In this document: piece by piece, positions 46,949 to 56,546 of the stretch
Layout: each line of letters begins with the position of its first letter
How positions within the stretch are numbered: the first letter of the stretch is position 1
Assembly (NCBI RefSeq): GCF_022346885.1
Contig: NZ_JAKRNK010000003.1
Location: forward strand, 186,001-250,000
DNA: 64,000 nucleotides
Source of the DNA: Paenibacillus sp. ACRRX
GTDB lineage: Bacteria; Bacillota; Bacilli; Paenibacillales; Paenibacillaceae
Reading direction: 5' to 3'
The notes under the pieces: model-generated
The model's database searches: none
What the model saw: the letters and a program-made list of their open reading frames with translations, nothing else
Told to the model about the DNA's origin: nothing
Program-made: the position numbers and the translations under genes

Positions 46949-46981
46949 AACAACGCCGTAGCCCTCAGCTACGGCGTTGTT
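46949..46981. terminator. Shared hairpin at the end of the NlpC and VanW genes
   Basis: Perfect 14-base stem AACAACGCCGTAGC (46949-46962) with GCTACGGCGTTGTT (46968-46981), five-base loop. T-tracts are weak on both sides. The VanW stop codon lies inside it. Confidence 0.75.
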
Positions 46982-48471
46982 GGTGTATGAGCAAATTGCG
47001 TCTTCTCCATCGTATAATGCGTCGGCTGCGAGCGATAGACAGAGTTGTGCAGCTTCTCTCTCGCAACCGCAATCCCGTTAACCAATTTAATTCGATAGGT
47101 TTCAAGGACATAACCAGCACGTCCCTTTTGTAAGACATGGGTTTGCTTTTCTTTTGTAACGTCCTTGAACTCATATACTGAAGCAGGCTCCGTTTCCTTC
47201 ACGAGTCTCGTTTCTATTTGATACGTCGTGCCAGGCTCTTTCTGTCCGTAAAGCCGGATCGTAAGCTTATGATCCTCCACTCGACTGACCCAGACGACGT
47301 CGCCTTCTGTATTGTTACGCACCACAAGATCGGGGCCATTGTCCGAATACGTCGCATCCAGCCCCAAGGGAACATAGCCGACTGGGAGCGAATGGGATTG
47401 ACGCTCCACAATCTGAAGCCCACTCTTCAGCGCCGCATTGTACATCGTCGTGGACGTCTGGCACAAACCACCGCCAATGCCTTCTATGAGTTTGCCCTTC
47501 TCAATGACTGGGGCTTCCTGCAACCCATATTTCTGCTCCGTCTTATCCGCAATATCTTGATACCTTACACGCTGACCGGGACGGAGAACTAGTCCATTCA
47601 ATACTTTAGCACTCGCCTCAATGTTATGATAATGTCCCTTGCCGCTATCCGCGATTCGGGTCGTATATTCTGCGAGAAGTGCATTCGGCTTGCGCGCCTG
47701 TAATGTACTCAGCGTAACGTTTGCAGGTACTGTAATTAGCGGCATCCGCAGCATCAACAATCTAGCTTGCTCCTGTTTGTTTAATACATATTTGGATACC
47801 TGCTCCGTCAACTGCTGTTTTAATTGAAAAGCATCCAGCTCAATGCCATCCTTTTCCTTCACATAACTGGGATTCAAAGGTGCATCATACCTGACTTCAG
47901 CATCCTTCGGCTTACGATTAATCACTTCGCCATAAGTATGGCTCATCGTCTGCCATAGCTGTTCCTGATCTACAGTTATAGAACCGCTAACATTCTGAGT
48001 GGGCAGTTCGCCCTTCAACTGCAGCCGCTTCCACAAGCCTCCGTTGCTCCAATCCTCAAGCTGCTGCTCCACTTTCTCGCTGCTGAATGAGATGCCTAAC
48101 TCCTTTAATGTAAGCGAATGTGAGGCCAAGTTGTTCAGTGTAGCGTCTGTTCGATCTGGAATAAACACGATCTTCGTTTGTTCCCAAGATTGAATCCGCC
48201 GCTGCATCCGTTCCCGCAATTGCTCGGGCTTCATCCCTTTTGCATCAAGGCCAAACACACGGTATCCGGCAGGAAGAATGGTATCGTTCATCGTGTTCCA
48301 TATAAACCATCCACCGCTTACAACTAAGATCAATAGGATACTCGCTGCTGATAAAATATAAATCGTATACTTCTTCCATATATGATGTAAATAAGACACG
48401 ATATGAGGCTTGGTCTGCTCCTCATCGGTCTCAACAGATTCATTCTTGTTCGCTTGTTCTTCATCAAGCAT
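46969..48471 (-). CDS. VanW-family protein with G5 domain
   Basis: 500 residues. Cytoplasmic N-terminus, one membrane anchor (about 35-58, YILSAASILLILVVSGGWF), two extracellular peptidoglycan-binding-type domains, VanW domain with GGGLCQTSTTMYNAALKSGL and a C-terminal G5-like region (EPASVYEFKDVTKEKQTHVLQKG). ATG at 48471 has GGAGG upstream. VanW proteins occur in many spore formers and are not by themselves evidence of vancomycin resistance; a wall-associated role is likely. Confidence 0.9.
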   Translation of the reverse strand: MLDEEQANKNESVETDEEQTKPHIVSYLHHIWKKYTIYILSAASILLILVVSGGWFIWNTMNDTILPAGYRVFGLDAKGMKPEQLRERMQRRIQSWEQTKIVFIPDRTDATLNNLASHSLTLKELGISFSSEKVEQQLEDWSNGGLWKRLQLKGELPTQNVSGSITVDQEQLWQTMSHTYGEVINRKPKDAEVRYDAPLNPSYVKEKDGIELDAFQLKQQLTEQVSKYVLNKQEQARLLMLRMPLITVPANVTLSTLQARKPNALLAEYTTRIADSGKGHYHNIEASAKVLNGLVLRPGQRVRYQDIADKTEQKYGLQEAPVIEKGKLIEGIGGGLCQTSTTMYNAALKSGLQIVERQSHSLPVGYVPLGLDATYSDNGPDLVVRNNTEGDVVWVSRVEDHKLTIRLYGQKEPGTTYQIETRLVKETEPASVYEFKDVTKEKQTHVLQKGRAGYVLETYRIKLVNGIAVAREKLHNSVYRSQPTHYTMEKTQFAHTPTTP

Positions 48472-48660
48472 GGAAAGCCATACCTCCCCTCCTGTTATCA
48501 CTATAACGAAAAATAGAGCTGATGTGGTTACAAGGCGTTTACCGAATTGGTTATCTTTCCTTATCGTGTCAAGATTAAGGTCATTACATACAAAACATGC
48601 TGCGAATATATAGAAAAGTCAGCCTGAGGGCGTTATATTGAGATCAAGGCAATAATCCCC

Positions 48661-48675
48661 ATGTAAACGGTATCA
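48661..48675. promoter_or_regulatory. Consensus cre site upstream of the isomerase-dehydrogenase pair
   Basis: ATGTAAACGGTATCA matches WTGNAANCGNWNNCW at every defined position. It lies 100 bases before the next gene; a TGTATAAAT -10-like element follows near 48746-48754. Confidence 0.6.
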
Positions 48676-48775
48676 TTTTGCTTGCAGATGAGCTTTGTTC
48701 TGTTGCTTATTATCTGCTACGCTCGAATGTATGATGTGACATATTGTATAAATAGGTTCCGAAGGAGGTTCAACT

Positions 48776-49642
48776 ATGAACATATCGATTGGCGGGTTTT
48801 CTTTTAACAATTTACGCGTGGAAGGGAAAATGGATGTCTTCTCTTATATAGAGACGGTTCATACGCAATTCGGACTTCAGGCAATCGATCTCTGGAATGC
48901 CTTCTTCGCTGATACGTCGCGGCCGCTCTGGGCGGTGGCAGATGACGATACGATACAACGAATTGCACAGGCTCTCAAGGAACGTGAGATGACACTGGCC
49001 AATATTGCAGTGGATACTGCCCATCTATGGGACCCAGACCCAGAGGTGCGCGAAGCGCTGCACCAGAACGCGTTGTCCCATCTCAGAGCCGCCGAGATGC
49101 TTGGCGCCAAGTCTGTCCGCATTGATGCGGTTATGCATGGCTCCGATGTCATGTCCGACGAAGCTCTCACGTACATTGCCATGCGGTACCGTGAATATGC
49201 TGCGCGGGCTGCTGAAGGCGGTTATTGGGTTGGTCCCGAGAACCATACCGGCTTCGCCTTAAACCCCACTTCTATCGTCAACATCGCTGAAGCAGTCAGC
49301 CATCCGAACTTTGGTGTATTGCTGCACCTTGGAAGATGGCAGCACACCGTGCCATCTTATGCTCGCGGCAACAGATCCTCGGAGGACAGTCGGCAATTTG
49401 CGCTTGCAAGCGATGCGCAGGTTACCCCTTGGACCAAGCATGTGCATGTCGATCTGAAGACGCTGCAAGCCGATAATGCGCCAGCCCTGCTCAGCCCGCT
49501 CTTTCAAGCCGGCTATGAAGGATACTGGGCGGTCGAGTACAATGCCCCGCAGGACCAACGTGCAGCTATCGCTCTTGCGCTTCAACAACTGCAGAGTCAT
49601 CTAGAGGCAGCTGTTTCAGCGGCGTCCTCATCTACGGAGTAA
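48776..49642 (+). CDS. Sugar phosphate isomerase/epimerase (xylose-isomerase-like TIM barrel)
   Basis: 288 residues. AP-endonuclease-2/xylose-isomerase-like barrel: IAVDTAHLWDPDPEVREALHQ, VRIDAVMHGSD, VGPENHTGF with a metal-type Glu, and HVHVDLKTLQ. Such proteins isomerise or epimerise (keto)sugars or inositol derivatives. It is followed 108 bases later by a Gfo/Idh/MocA dehydrogenase, a frequent pairing in sugar or inositol catabolism. Strong AAGGAGG before ATG. Substrate unknown. Confidence 0.85.
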   Translation: MNISIGGFSFNNLRVEGKMDVFSYIETVHTQFGLQAIDLWNAFFADTSRPLWAVADDDTIQRIAQALKEREMTLANIAVDTAHLWDPDPEVREALHQNALSHLRAAEMLGAKSVRIDAVMHGSDVMSDEALTYIAMRYREYAARAAEGGYWVGPENHTGFALNPTSIVNIAEAVSHPNFGVLLHLGRWQHTVPSYARGNRSSEDSRQFALASDAQVTPWTKHVHVDLKTLQADNAPALLSPLFQAGYEGYWAVEYNAPQDQRAAIALALQQLQSHLEAAVSAASSSTE

Positions 49643-49750
49643 AACGGAGTAAAAGAGTAAACTTACTGTCTCTACAAGATAGGCCCGTCAAGGAACGGCT
49701 GCATATCTGCATATATAATCACTCACACGTCAAGCAAGGAGGGCTTCAAT

Positions 49751-50869
49751 TTGACAGCCAAGAGAATAGCCGTTATCGGAGTGGGCCAAATCGGCAAGCA
49801 TCACCTTGATCAATATTCCAATATAAAGGATGCGGAGCTTGTTGCTGTATGTGATACGAATCTGGCTGAGGCAGAACGTGTAGCCGCTCATTACAGCATT
49901 CCTGATTGTACAAGCGATTTCCGCGAACTGCTGCAGCGTGACGACATTGATGCCATCGACGTCTGCCTGCATAACAACCTCCATGCGCCCATTGCGATCG
50001 AAGCGCTGCAGGCCGGAAAGCACGTCTACTGTGAAAAGCCGATCGCAGGCTCCTATCGTGACGCGATTACGATGGTCGAAGCAGCGGAAACTTCTGGTAA
50101 GCTGCTGCACATACAACTTGGCAATCTATACGCCAAAGAAACCAAGGCTGCAAAGGCCATCATTGATGGGGGGAAGCTGGGCAGATTGTACCATGCACGC
50201 TCGACAGGCTATCGGCGCCGCGGTCGACCTTACGTGGATGGTTACGGCACGCCTGCCTTTACCCGCAAAACTACCGCCTCGGGCGGAGCCATGTATGACA
50301 TGGGCGTATACCACATCTCCCAGATGTTATATTTACTTGGGCTTCCCAAGCCTGTGCGGATTAGCGGGCAAACCTATCAAGAAATGGATATGCTCGCCGA
50401 ACGACGCCATATTAGCCAGTTTGATGTAGAAGAACTCGGTGTAGGCCTTGTAAAGTTTGAAGGCGGTATCACTCTGGATATTATTGAAGCTTGGTCCATT
50501 CATATGGGAGCTTTTGAAGGAAGCAGCATCATGGGTTCCACAGGGGGGATTCGTTTGCCGGCTGCCAAGGGAACCGAGGGATTGAGTTATCATTACACAG
50601 ACTGCGACATCGATTTCGATGCAACGATAGATCTCGAAGCGATGGACCGCCGTTGGCATATGCTGCGGGATACGGAGTGGGCATACGATTCCTCACAGCA
50701 TCATTGGATTGCTGCGCTTCAGGGTATTGTTCCGCTGCTGCCAACTGCCCAACTCGCCCTTGATACGATGCTCATTAGCGAGGGGATCTACCTCTCCAGC
50801 AAGCTTGGGCGCGAAGTGACAGCCGACGAGATAGCTGATTTATCCGTATCGACAGCTCTTCAATTGTAG
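49751..50869 (+). CDS. Gfo/Idh/MocA-family NAD(P)-dependent oxidoreductase
   Basis: 372 residues. Rossmann N-terminus RIAVIGVGQIGKHHLDQY and the family motif YCEKPIAGSYRDA (EKP). The C-terminal substrate domain includes SGGAMYDMGVYHISQMLYLLG with the conserved Asp/His pair. TTG start at 49751 with AAGGAGG eight bases upstream; no ATG fits better. Oxidises or reduces a sugar, inositol or sugar-like ring with NAD(P). Probably co-transcribed with the preceding isomerase. Confidence 0.9.
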   Translation: MTAKRIAVIGVGQIGKHHLDQYSNIKDAELVAVCDTNLAEAERVAAHYSIPDCTSDFRELLQRDDIDAIDVCLHNNLHAPIAIEALQAGKHVYCEKPIAGSYRDAITMVEAAETSGKLLHIQLGNLYAKETKAAKAIIDGGKLGRLYHARSTGYRRRGRPYVDGYGTPAFTRKTTASGGAMYDMGVYHISQMLYLLGLPKPVRISGQTYQEMDMLAERRHISQFDVEELGVGLVKFEGGITLDIIEAWSIHMGAFEGSSIMGSTGGIRLPAAKGTEGLSYHYTDCDIDFDATIDLEAMDRRWHMLRDTEWAYDSSQHHWIAALQGIVPLLPTAQLALDTMLISEGIYLSSKLGREVTADEIADLSVSTALQL

Positions 50870-51014
50870 CGTCGTTTGCCTTGTCATTAATCTAGGCTCC
50901 TAATCGAAAAATAGTGTGGCAAATCGAGCTGCGGCACTCCATTCTGCGGCAAAAAAGAAGTGCCTGATCAATACAAGCTGTGGCAACGATTGGACTACGT
51001 GGTGACTGTATCAC

Positions 51015-51059
51015 ACATCAAAAGAAGCGTCCTTGAAACGAAGACGCTTCTTTTGATGT
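51015..51059 (+). terminator. 17-base perfect hairpin after the dehydrogenase gene
   Basis: ACATCAAAAGAAGCGTC (51015-51031) and its exact inverse (51043-51059) with an 11-base loop. The descending arm contains TTCTTTTGATG, but no long T-run follows. It is the only clear element in the 436-base interval 50870-51305; a leftward ORF there is not supported. Confidence 0.7.
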
Positions 51060-51305
51060 AGACATATTCAGGTTCTCGACACTCCTCCCTCGAATAGAAA
51101 ATGTAGTCTACGAAGGAGTGAATCGTTATTAGGGTTCTAGAAGATGCAGCCCTACATTTTACGCAGCGTTCGGTATTGGTTACAATTAGAGATAATTTAT
51201 AGCAAGCTCTCACTGCAGCTCCACCACCACAACGTCCAATATACAAACTAACAATTAGGTGTCTATAATCGGGCTGCATCTATTAGACATAAGATTGGAG
51301 ACAGA

Positions 51306-52133
51306 ATGAATATGACACTACATGACTTATCTACATCTGAACCGACGCATGAACAACCGATGCGGGTTCTTCCTTTAAAAGGCGGAAGTAATTTCCGTGA
51401 CCTGGGAGGCTATAAGACAACAGACGGACGTACTGTCAAATGGGGTATGCTGTACCGCTCCGCCGAACTCTCCGGACTTACATCAGAGGATATTGCTGTT
51501 ATCGAACGAATCGGCGTACGTACGATATGCGACCTTCGTGATCAGGATGAGATCACTGCGATGCCAACACCACCGTTTGCCGCATCGGTTAACATCCACG
51601 TCCCGCTAATACCAGAACATGCAGGCCCTGTTATCCGTCAAGCGCACGATCTAGGAAACAGGACAGAGATTGCCCACTTGTTTAGCAAGCCAGATATGCT
51701 GCTGGTAACATTAAATCAGTCCCTTGTACAATCAACCGCTGCAATTCGCCGCATCTTTGAATTGTTACTGCAAACAGACGGCACACCACTGCTATTCCAC
51801 TGCACCGCAGGCAAAGACCGCACGGGACTAATTGCGGCGTTGATTCTGCTTGCACTTGACGTGCCTCGCGAGACGGTACTTGACGATTATTTGCTCACTA
51901 ATGAATATTTGGATATGCAGCACATTGCAAATAAAACGAGGGCGCAAATGTCCAGCTATGGTGACGTATCGGATCATATGTTGCAGGCAGTTATCGAAGC
52001 ACGTCCGTCTTACCTGAATGCTGCATTAGATCTGATCTTTGAGCAGCACGACAGCGTGCATCATTATCTCGTTACAGCGGTAGGACTAAAAGAAGAAGAC
52101 TTGCGTACATTAAAAACCGTCCTGACTGCATAA
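51306..52133 (+). CDS. Protein tyrosine/serine phosphatase (DSP-like)
   Basis: 275 residues. Cysteine-dependent phosphatase: N-terminal NFRDLGGYKTTDGRTVKWGMLYRS signature of the Y_phosphatase3 group (MptpB/IphP-like), the general-acid region and the P-loop HCTAGKDRTG (CX5R). No signal peptide, so cytoplasmic unless exported by other means. Physiological substrates are not deducible; phosphoinositides are also hydrolysed by some relatives. GGAG precedes ATG. Confidence 0.9.
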   Translation: MNMTLHDLSTSEPTHEQPMRVLPLKGGSNFRDLGGYKTTDGRTVKWGMLYRSAELSGLTSEDIAVIERIGVRTICDLRDQDEITAMPTPPFAASVNIHVPLIPEHAGPVIRQAHDLGNRTEIAHLFSKPDMLLVTLNQSLVQSTAAIRRIFELLLQTDGTPLLFHCTAGKDRTGLIAALILLALDVPRETVLDDYLLTNEYLDMQHIANKTRAQMSSYGDVSDHMLQAVIEARPSYLNAALDLIFEQHDSVHHYLVTAVGLKEEDLRTLKTVLTA

Positions 52134-52338
52134 ATTGGAGCCACAACACCCTTTCATTTTCACATACTGAAGGTGTTACAACTAGTTCCCGTCCCTGCTC
52201 ATGCTGGAGATGGGCTTTTTGTGCTGTGCTGTCATGAAGTCCTAATAAGATGCGTGATCGTCACTCTATCCTTTTATAACTCTTGCCATCTTACTCACTG
52301 TTCACCACACAAAATGCAGATTTCTCCAAAATCAAAGC

Positions 52339-52372
52339 TATACATTCTAAACATTTATATTTAGAATGTATA
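52339..52372. repeat. 13-base perfect inverted repeat upstream of the SDR gene
   Basis: TATACATTCTAAA (52339-52351) and TTTAGAATGTATA (52360-52372) around an eight-base AT-rich centre, 128 bases before the SDR start. No T-tract. It could be an operator or a weak hairpin; the rest of 52134-52499 holds nothing recognised. Confidence 0.6.
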
Positions 52373-52499
52373 CTAGGTCGACTACCGTTCTATAGACAGC
52401 ATAGCAAGACCGTTTTATTAATACTTGGCTTACTTCTCACGGATAGAGTGTACCCTTCTAATGGTGAGGACAAATAGTTTTGAGACGGAGGAAAGAGAC

Positions 52500-53243
52500 A
52501 TGGACTTAGCAGGAAAAAAAATCGTCATCACTGGAGCAGGAAGAGGATTAGGTAGAGCTATGGCTATTCGATTTTCAGAAATGGGAGCAGAGTTGTTTCT
52601 TGCGGCTCGCCAAGCTGAAAGTCTGAATGAAACTTGTCAGCAGATCCAATCCATAACTGGACATCTTCCCAAATCGTTTATCGCGGATCTGTGCAGCCCA
52701 CAACAAATTCAAGCTTTCTGCACAGCAGTTGCTCAGGAAACCGATTATATAGATATTGTCGTGAATAACGGAGCCACATGGCTTCAAGGTGATCTGGACA
52801 GTGTCAGCGATGAAGCCATCAGCGATACGATTAATTCAGCAGCCGTAGGCACATCCTTGGTAACCCGCCACATGCTGCCCCTGCTGCGTAAATCAAAAGC
52901 CGCTGATATTGTAAATATTATATCCGTTTGCGGCTTGCCTAATTTTCAACATGAGACTGCTCATGAAGCATTTTATGCTGCCAAATTCGCCCAAGCCGGC
53001 TTCACCGATCGACTACGTCATCGGCTAAAGCCAGAAGGTATTCGGGTCATAGCTGTGTACCCGCCTGATTTTGACGATGTGTCACCATTAGATGCGGATT
53101 GGCTATCACCTCGCGATCTTCATGCAGACCAACAAATATCCAACCGCCATGTCATCGAATCGATTACATTTGCACTTACTCGGGATCGAATATGTGCGAT
53201 AAACTCCATACAGCTCGACTCTTGGCCCTCCTCATCACACTGA
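52500..53243 (+). CDS. Short-chain dehydrogenase/reductase with atypical active site
   Basis: 247 residues from ATG 52500 (ACGGAGG upstream; the longer ORF lacks a site). Nucleotide-binding TGAGRGLG, NNG at the end of the fourth strand, and the catalytic Ser in NIISVCG are present. The YxxxK motif reads FYAAK, so the residue four before Lys is Phe, with Tyr one position nearer. This may shift or abolish the usual proton relay. Substrate unknown; stands alone. Confidence 0.85.
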   Translation: MDLAGKKIVITGAGRGLGRAMAIRFSEMGAELFLAARQAESLNETCQQIQSITGHLPKSFIADLCSPQQIQAFCTAVAQETDYIDIVVNNGATWLQGDLDSVSDEAISDTINSAAVGTSLVTRHMLPLLRKSKAADIVNIISVCGLPNFQHETAHEAFYAAKFAQAGFTDRLRHRLKPEGIRVIAVYPPDFDDVSPLDADWLSPRDLHADQQISNRHVIESITFALTRDRICAINSIQLDSWPSSSH

Positions 53244-53336
53244 TCAAGCAAGGGAAGCATCTTGCTTGTGGAGATATCCGTACCGAAATGGTTCACAATA
53301 GTACAATAAGCTGCTTCCTTACCTGATATAACAAAA

Positions 53337-53362
53337 ACAGTACCGCCGATTGGCGGTACTGT
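53337..53362. terminator. Bidirectional terminator between SDR and glnS
   Basis: Perfect 11-base stem ACAGTACCGCC with GGCGGTACTGT around GATT. Five Ts follow on the minus strand, so it serves glnS well and the SDR gene partly. Confidence 0.8.
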
Positions 53363-53455
53363 TCATGTGCTTATCTGCTTTGCTAGAGGTCCAACAGCAG
53401 ACGTCATCCTGTTCATCTATATCCGACAGACTCCCTGTCTCAGAACCGGATTAGA

Positions 53456-55123
53456 TTATTGCTTTGGCAGTTCAAAAGAACTCTTTAAGGATACGATCAA
53501 GTTAAATACGATATTGCCGTCCTTGGTGTGCTTCGAATCTGCGTTAAAATAACCATGACGGAAAAATTGGAATTTATCTTGTGGTTGGACATCCTTCATA
53601 TTCGGCTCAACAAAGCCCTGTTCCGTTACGATCGAATTCGGGTTCAAGTGATCCAGGAAGCTGCCCTCGCTCTCTGCTTCTTCCGCTTCATCCAAGATGA
53701 GCGGCTCGTACAAACGGAACTCCGCTGGTACGGCATGTGTGGCTTCCACCCAGTGGATCGTGCCTTTTACTTTACGCCCTGTGAACCCGCTGCCGCTCTT
53801 CGTTTCTTGATCATACGTACAGTGAATCTCCACCACATTACCTGCTTCATCCTTCACAAAGTCGTTGCACTTAATGAAGTATGCGTGCTTTAAGCGCACT
53901 TCGTTGCCGGGGAACAAGCGGAAATACTTGTTTGGAGGATTCTCCATAAAGTCGTCCTGCTCAATATACAGTTCGCGTGAGAAAGGAATCTGGCGAAGAC
54001 CCATCTCTGGAACTTCTGGATTGATTTCAGCATCCAACCACTCTACTTCGCCCTCTGGATAGTTCGTAATCACGACTTTAAGCGGCTTAAGAATCCCCAT
54101 CGTGCGTGGAGCCTTAAGCTTCAAGTCTTCACGAATAAAATAATCCAGATACTTCGAGTCAATAATCCCATTGCTCTTCGTCACGCCAATCTCACGGCAG
54201 AACGTGCGGATCGATTCCGGTGTAAAGCCACGACGGCGCAGGCCGGAGATAGTTGGCATACGCGGATCGTCCCAACCGTCTACCACTCCTTCATCCACGA
54301 GCTGCTTCAGCTTCCGCTTGCTCATGACCGTGTTGGTCAAGTTCAAACGTGCAAACTCATATTGATGAGGAACCTTCTCCATTCCCGTCTCTGCAACAAC
54401 CCAATCGTAAAATGGACGTTGATCCTCAAACTCCAGCGTACAAATCGAATGTGTAATCCCTTCGATAGCATCCTCTATTGGGTGTGCAAAAGCATACATA
54501 GGATAGATACACCATTGGTCGCCTGTGTTGTGGTGTGGCGTATGGGACACACGATAAATAACAGGATCACGCAAGTTAATGTTAGGCGATAACATATCAA
54601 TCTTCGCACGCAGTACTTTTTCTCCGTTTCCAAACTCACCCTTGCGCATACGATCGAACAATTCCAGATTCTCTTCCACGCTGCGGTCACGATAAGGGCT
54701 ATTCTGCCCTGGCTCTGTCAGCGTGCCACGCGTCTCCCTAATTTGCTCGGCGTTCAGGTCGCACACAAATGCTTTGCCCTTCTTAATCAGAACAATAGCC
54801 CGATTGTACATTTCTTCAAAGTAATTCGACGCAAAATTTAACTCATCCCATGTAAAGCCAAGCCATTCCACATCCTGCTTAATGGAATCGACATATTCTT
54901 GGTCTTCCTTGATCGGGTTCGTATCATCAAATCGCAAGTTGGCGCGGCCTTTGAATTCTTTGGCGAGTTCAAAGTTCAAGCAAATCGACTTGGCGTGTCC
55001 AATATGCAAGTAACCGTTCGGTTCAGGTGGGAAACGTGTAATGATCTCATTCACACGGCCTTCCTTTAGGTCCTCTACGACTATGTTACGTATAAAGTTA
55101 GAAGTGTGATTCGGGTTCTCCAT
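53456..55123 (-). CDS. glnS: Glutaminyl-tRNA synthetase
   Basis: 555 residues. Class I synthetase charging tRNA-Gln directly. HIGH motif at 40-43 in [14 protein letters not shown] equivalent VMSKRKL, and the GlnRS-type [13 protein letters not shown] and catalytic-domain insert [26 protein letters not shown]-terminal two-barrel anticodon domain is complete and of normal length. ATG at 55123 has AAAGG nine bases upstream. Most Bacillota lack GlnRS and make Gln-tRNA by the GatCAB route, so its presence is notable; it was probably acquired from another phylum. Confidence 0.95.
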   Translation of the reverse strand: MENPNHTSNFIRNIVVEDLKEGRVNEIITRFPPEPNGYLHIGHAKSICLNFELAKEFKGRANLRFDDTNPIKEDQEYVDSIKQDVEWLGFTWDELNFASNYFEEMYNRAIVLIKKGKAFVCDLNAEQIRETRGTLTEPGQNSPYRDRSVEENLELFDRMRKGEFGNGEKVLRAKIDMLSPNINLRDPVIYRVSHTPHHNTGDQWCIYPMYAFAHPIEDAIEGITHSICTLEFEDQRPFYDWVVAETGMEKVPHQYEFARLNLTNTVMSKRKLKQLVDEGVVDGWDDPRMPTISGLRRRGFTPESIRTFCREIGVTKSNGIIDSKYLDYFIREDLKLKAPRTMGILKPLKVVITNYPEGEVEWLDAEINPEVPEMGLRQIPFSRELYIEQDDFMENPPNKYFRLFPGNEVRLKHAYFIKCNDFVKDEAGNVVEIHCTYDQETKSGSGFTGRKVKGTIHWVEATHAVPAEFRLYEPLILDEAEEAESEGSFLDHLNPNSIVTEQGFVEPNMKDVQPQDKFQFFRHGYFNADSKHTKDGNIVFNLIVSLKSSFELPKQ

Positions 55124-55202
55124 AATATCAACCTTTCTGAATGTCCTCACAACGGGTAAATTGTATTTTTATGTTACACAAAGGATTATGCTTATTCTCC
55201 AT

Positions 55203-55231
55203 AATATAACGGTAACGTCTGTCCAGTTCAA
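55203..55231 (-). promoter_or_regulatory. Promoter of glnS
   Basis: Minus-strand -35 TTGAAC (55231-55226), 17-base spacer, -10 TATATT (55208-55203), directly past the ilvA stop. This gives glnS its own promoter. Confidence 0.6.
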
Positions 55232-55239
55232 CTATGAGC

Positions 55240-56493
55240 TTACACTAATAAGTCAAACAATACAGAATCTTTGTTGACTTCAATATAGGTCAAATTTTTC
55301 TTCTTCATTCGTTCGAGCAAAGGCGCATAATCGTCCGGGTGCTGGAGCTCTATACCTACGAGCGCTGCCCCATTATCCTTATTATGCTTCTTATAATACT
55401 CAAACCGCGTAATATCGTCATTCGGTCCCAGTACCTCCTGCAAAAACTCGCGGAGGGCACCCGCACGCTGCGGGAAGTTGACCGTAAAATAATACTTCAA
55501 TCCTTCATATATAAGTGAACGTTCCTTGATTTCCTGCATCCGGTCAATATCGTTGTTGCCACCGCTAACTACGCAGACCACAGTTTTCCCTCGGATTTGT
55601 TCACGGTACAAATCAAGTGCCGCTATCGTTAATGCACCAGCAGGCTCCACCACAATCGCACTTTCATTATAGAGCTGTAATATGGTTGTACACGCTTTGC
55701 CTTCTGGAACGTGAATCACATCATCAAGCACCTGTGAGCAGATGTCAAAAGGAAGCTGGCCGACACGCTTCACTGCTGCACCGTCTACGAATTTGTCGAT
55801 ATGCTGCAAGGTCACGACCTCTTTTTGCGCCAGCGCCTCACTCATGGATGCTGCACCTTGAGGTTCTACCCCAATGATACGTGTGTTCGGGCTTACTGTC
55901 TTAATGTAAGACCCCACACCAGCAGCTAATCCTCCACCACCGATAGTTACAAATGCATAATCTGCGGGGGCATCCAACGACTCCATAATTTCCATCCCTA
56001 CTGTTCCATTGCCTGCTACGATATAGGGATCATCAAACGGATGGATAAACGTCATGCCATTTTCGCCACAAATTTTCATAGCTGCTTCATATGCATCATC
56101 ATACGTATCCCCTGTCAGCACCACATTTACATAGGTGCCGCCAAACCGCTTTACTTGCGTCACCTTCTGACTCGGCGTCGTACTAGGCATTACAATGGTG
56201 CCCTGAATACGAAGAGCCTGACAAGAAAACGCCACTCCCTGTGCATGGTTGCCTGCGCTAGCACATACGATACCTCGCTGCAATTCTTCCTCGGACAGAT
56301 GACGAATCTTGTTGTAGGCGCCTCTAATTTTAAAAGACCGGACAACCTGCAAATCCTCCCGCTTCAAATATACATTGCAATCGTATCTTGCAGACAGTAT
56401 CGGATCACGCTGCAGCGGCGTACGCACGATTACTTCCTTAAGTACGTGATGTGCGCGTACAATATGCTCCATCATTACGTTTGTCGTTCCCAT
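55240..56493 (-). CDS. ilvA: Threonine ammonia-lyase (biosynthetic threonine dehydratase)
   Basis: 417 residues. PLP enzyme making 2-oxobutyrate from threonine, first step of isoleucine synthesis. PLP lysine in VRSFKIRGAYNK, phosphate loop TIGGGGLAAGVG, and CVVSGGNNDIDR. One C-terminal ACT-like regulatory domain (YYFTVNFPQRAGALREFL) as in the short Bacillus-type enzyme. The start has GAGGAG upstream. Controlled by a T-box leader immediately in front. Confidence 0.95.
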   Translation of the reverse strand: MGTTNVMMEHIVRAHHVLKEVIVRTPLQRDPILSARYDCNVYLKREDLQVVRSFKIRGAYNKIRHLSEEELQRGIVCASAGNHAQGVAFSCQALRIQGTIVMPSTTPSQKVTQVKRFGGTYVNVVLTGDTYDDAYEAAMKICGENGMTFIHPFDDPYIVAGNGTVGMEIMESLDAPADYAFVTIGGGGLAAGVGSYIKTVSPNTRIIGVEPQGAASMSEALAQKEVVTLQHIDKFVDGAAVKRVGQLPFDICSQVLDDVIHVPEGKACTTILQLYNESAIVVEPAGALTIAALDLYREQIRGKTVVCVVSGGNNDIDRMQEIKERSLIYEGLKYYFTVNFPQRAGALREFLQEVLGPNDDITRFEYYKKHNKDNGAALVGIELQHPDDYAPLLERMKKKNLTYIEVNKDSVLFDLLV

Positions 56494-56546
56494 GTCCAGC
56501 TCCTCGCTTTCGGCTCGCTCATCTCTCTAGCTCTTCTGTCAGAATA

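Noticed and set aside
46969-48471. Vancomycin-resistance gene
   Set aside because: VanW-domain proteins with G5 are common in spore formers without resistance; no vanHAX-like genes are present.
50995-51279. 94-codon minus-strand ORF after the dehydrogenase
   Set aside because: Overlaps the perfect 17-base hairpin; no ribosome binding site or recognisable domain.
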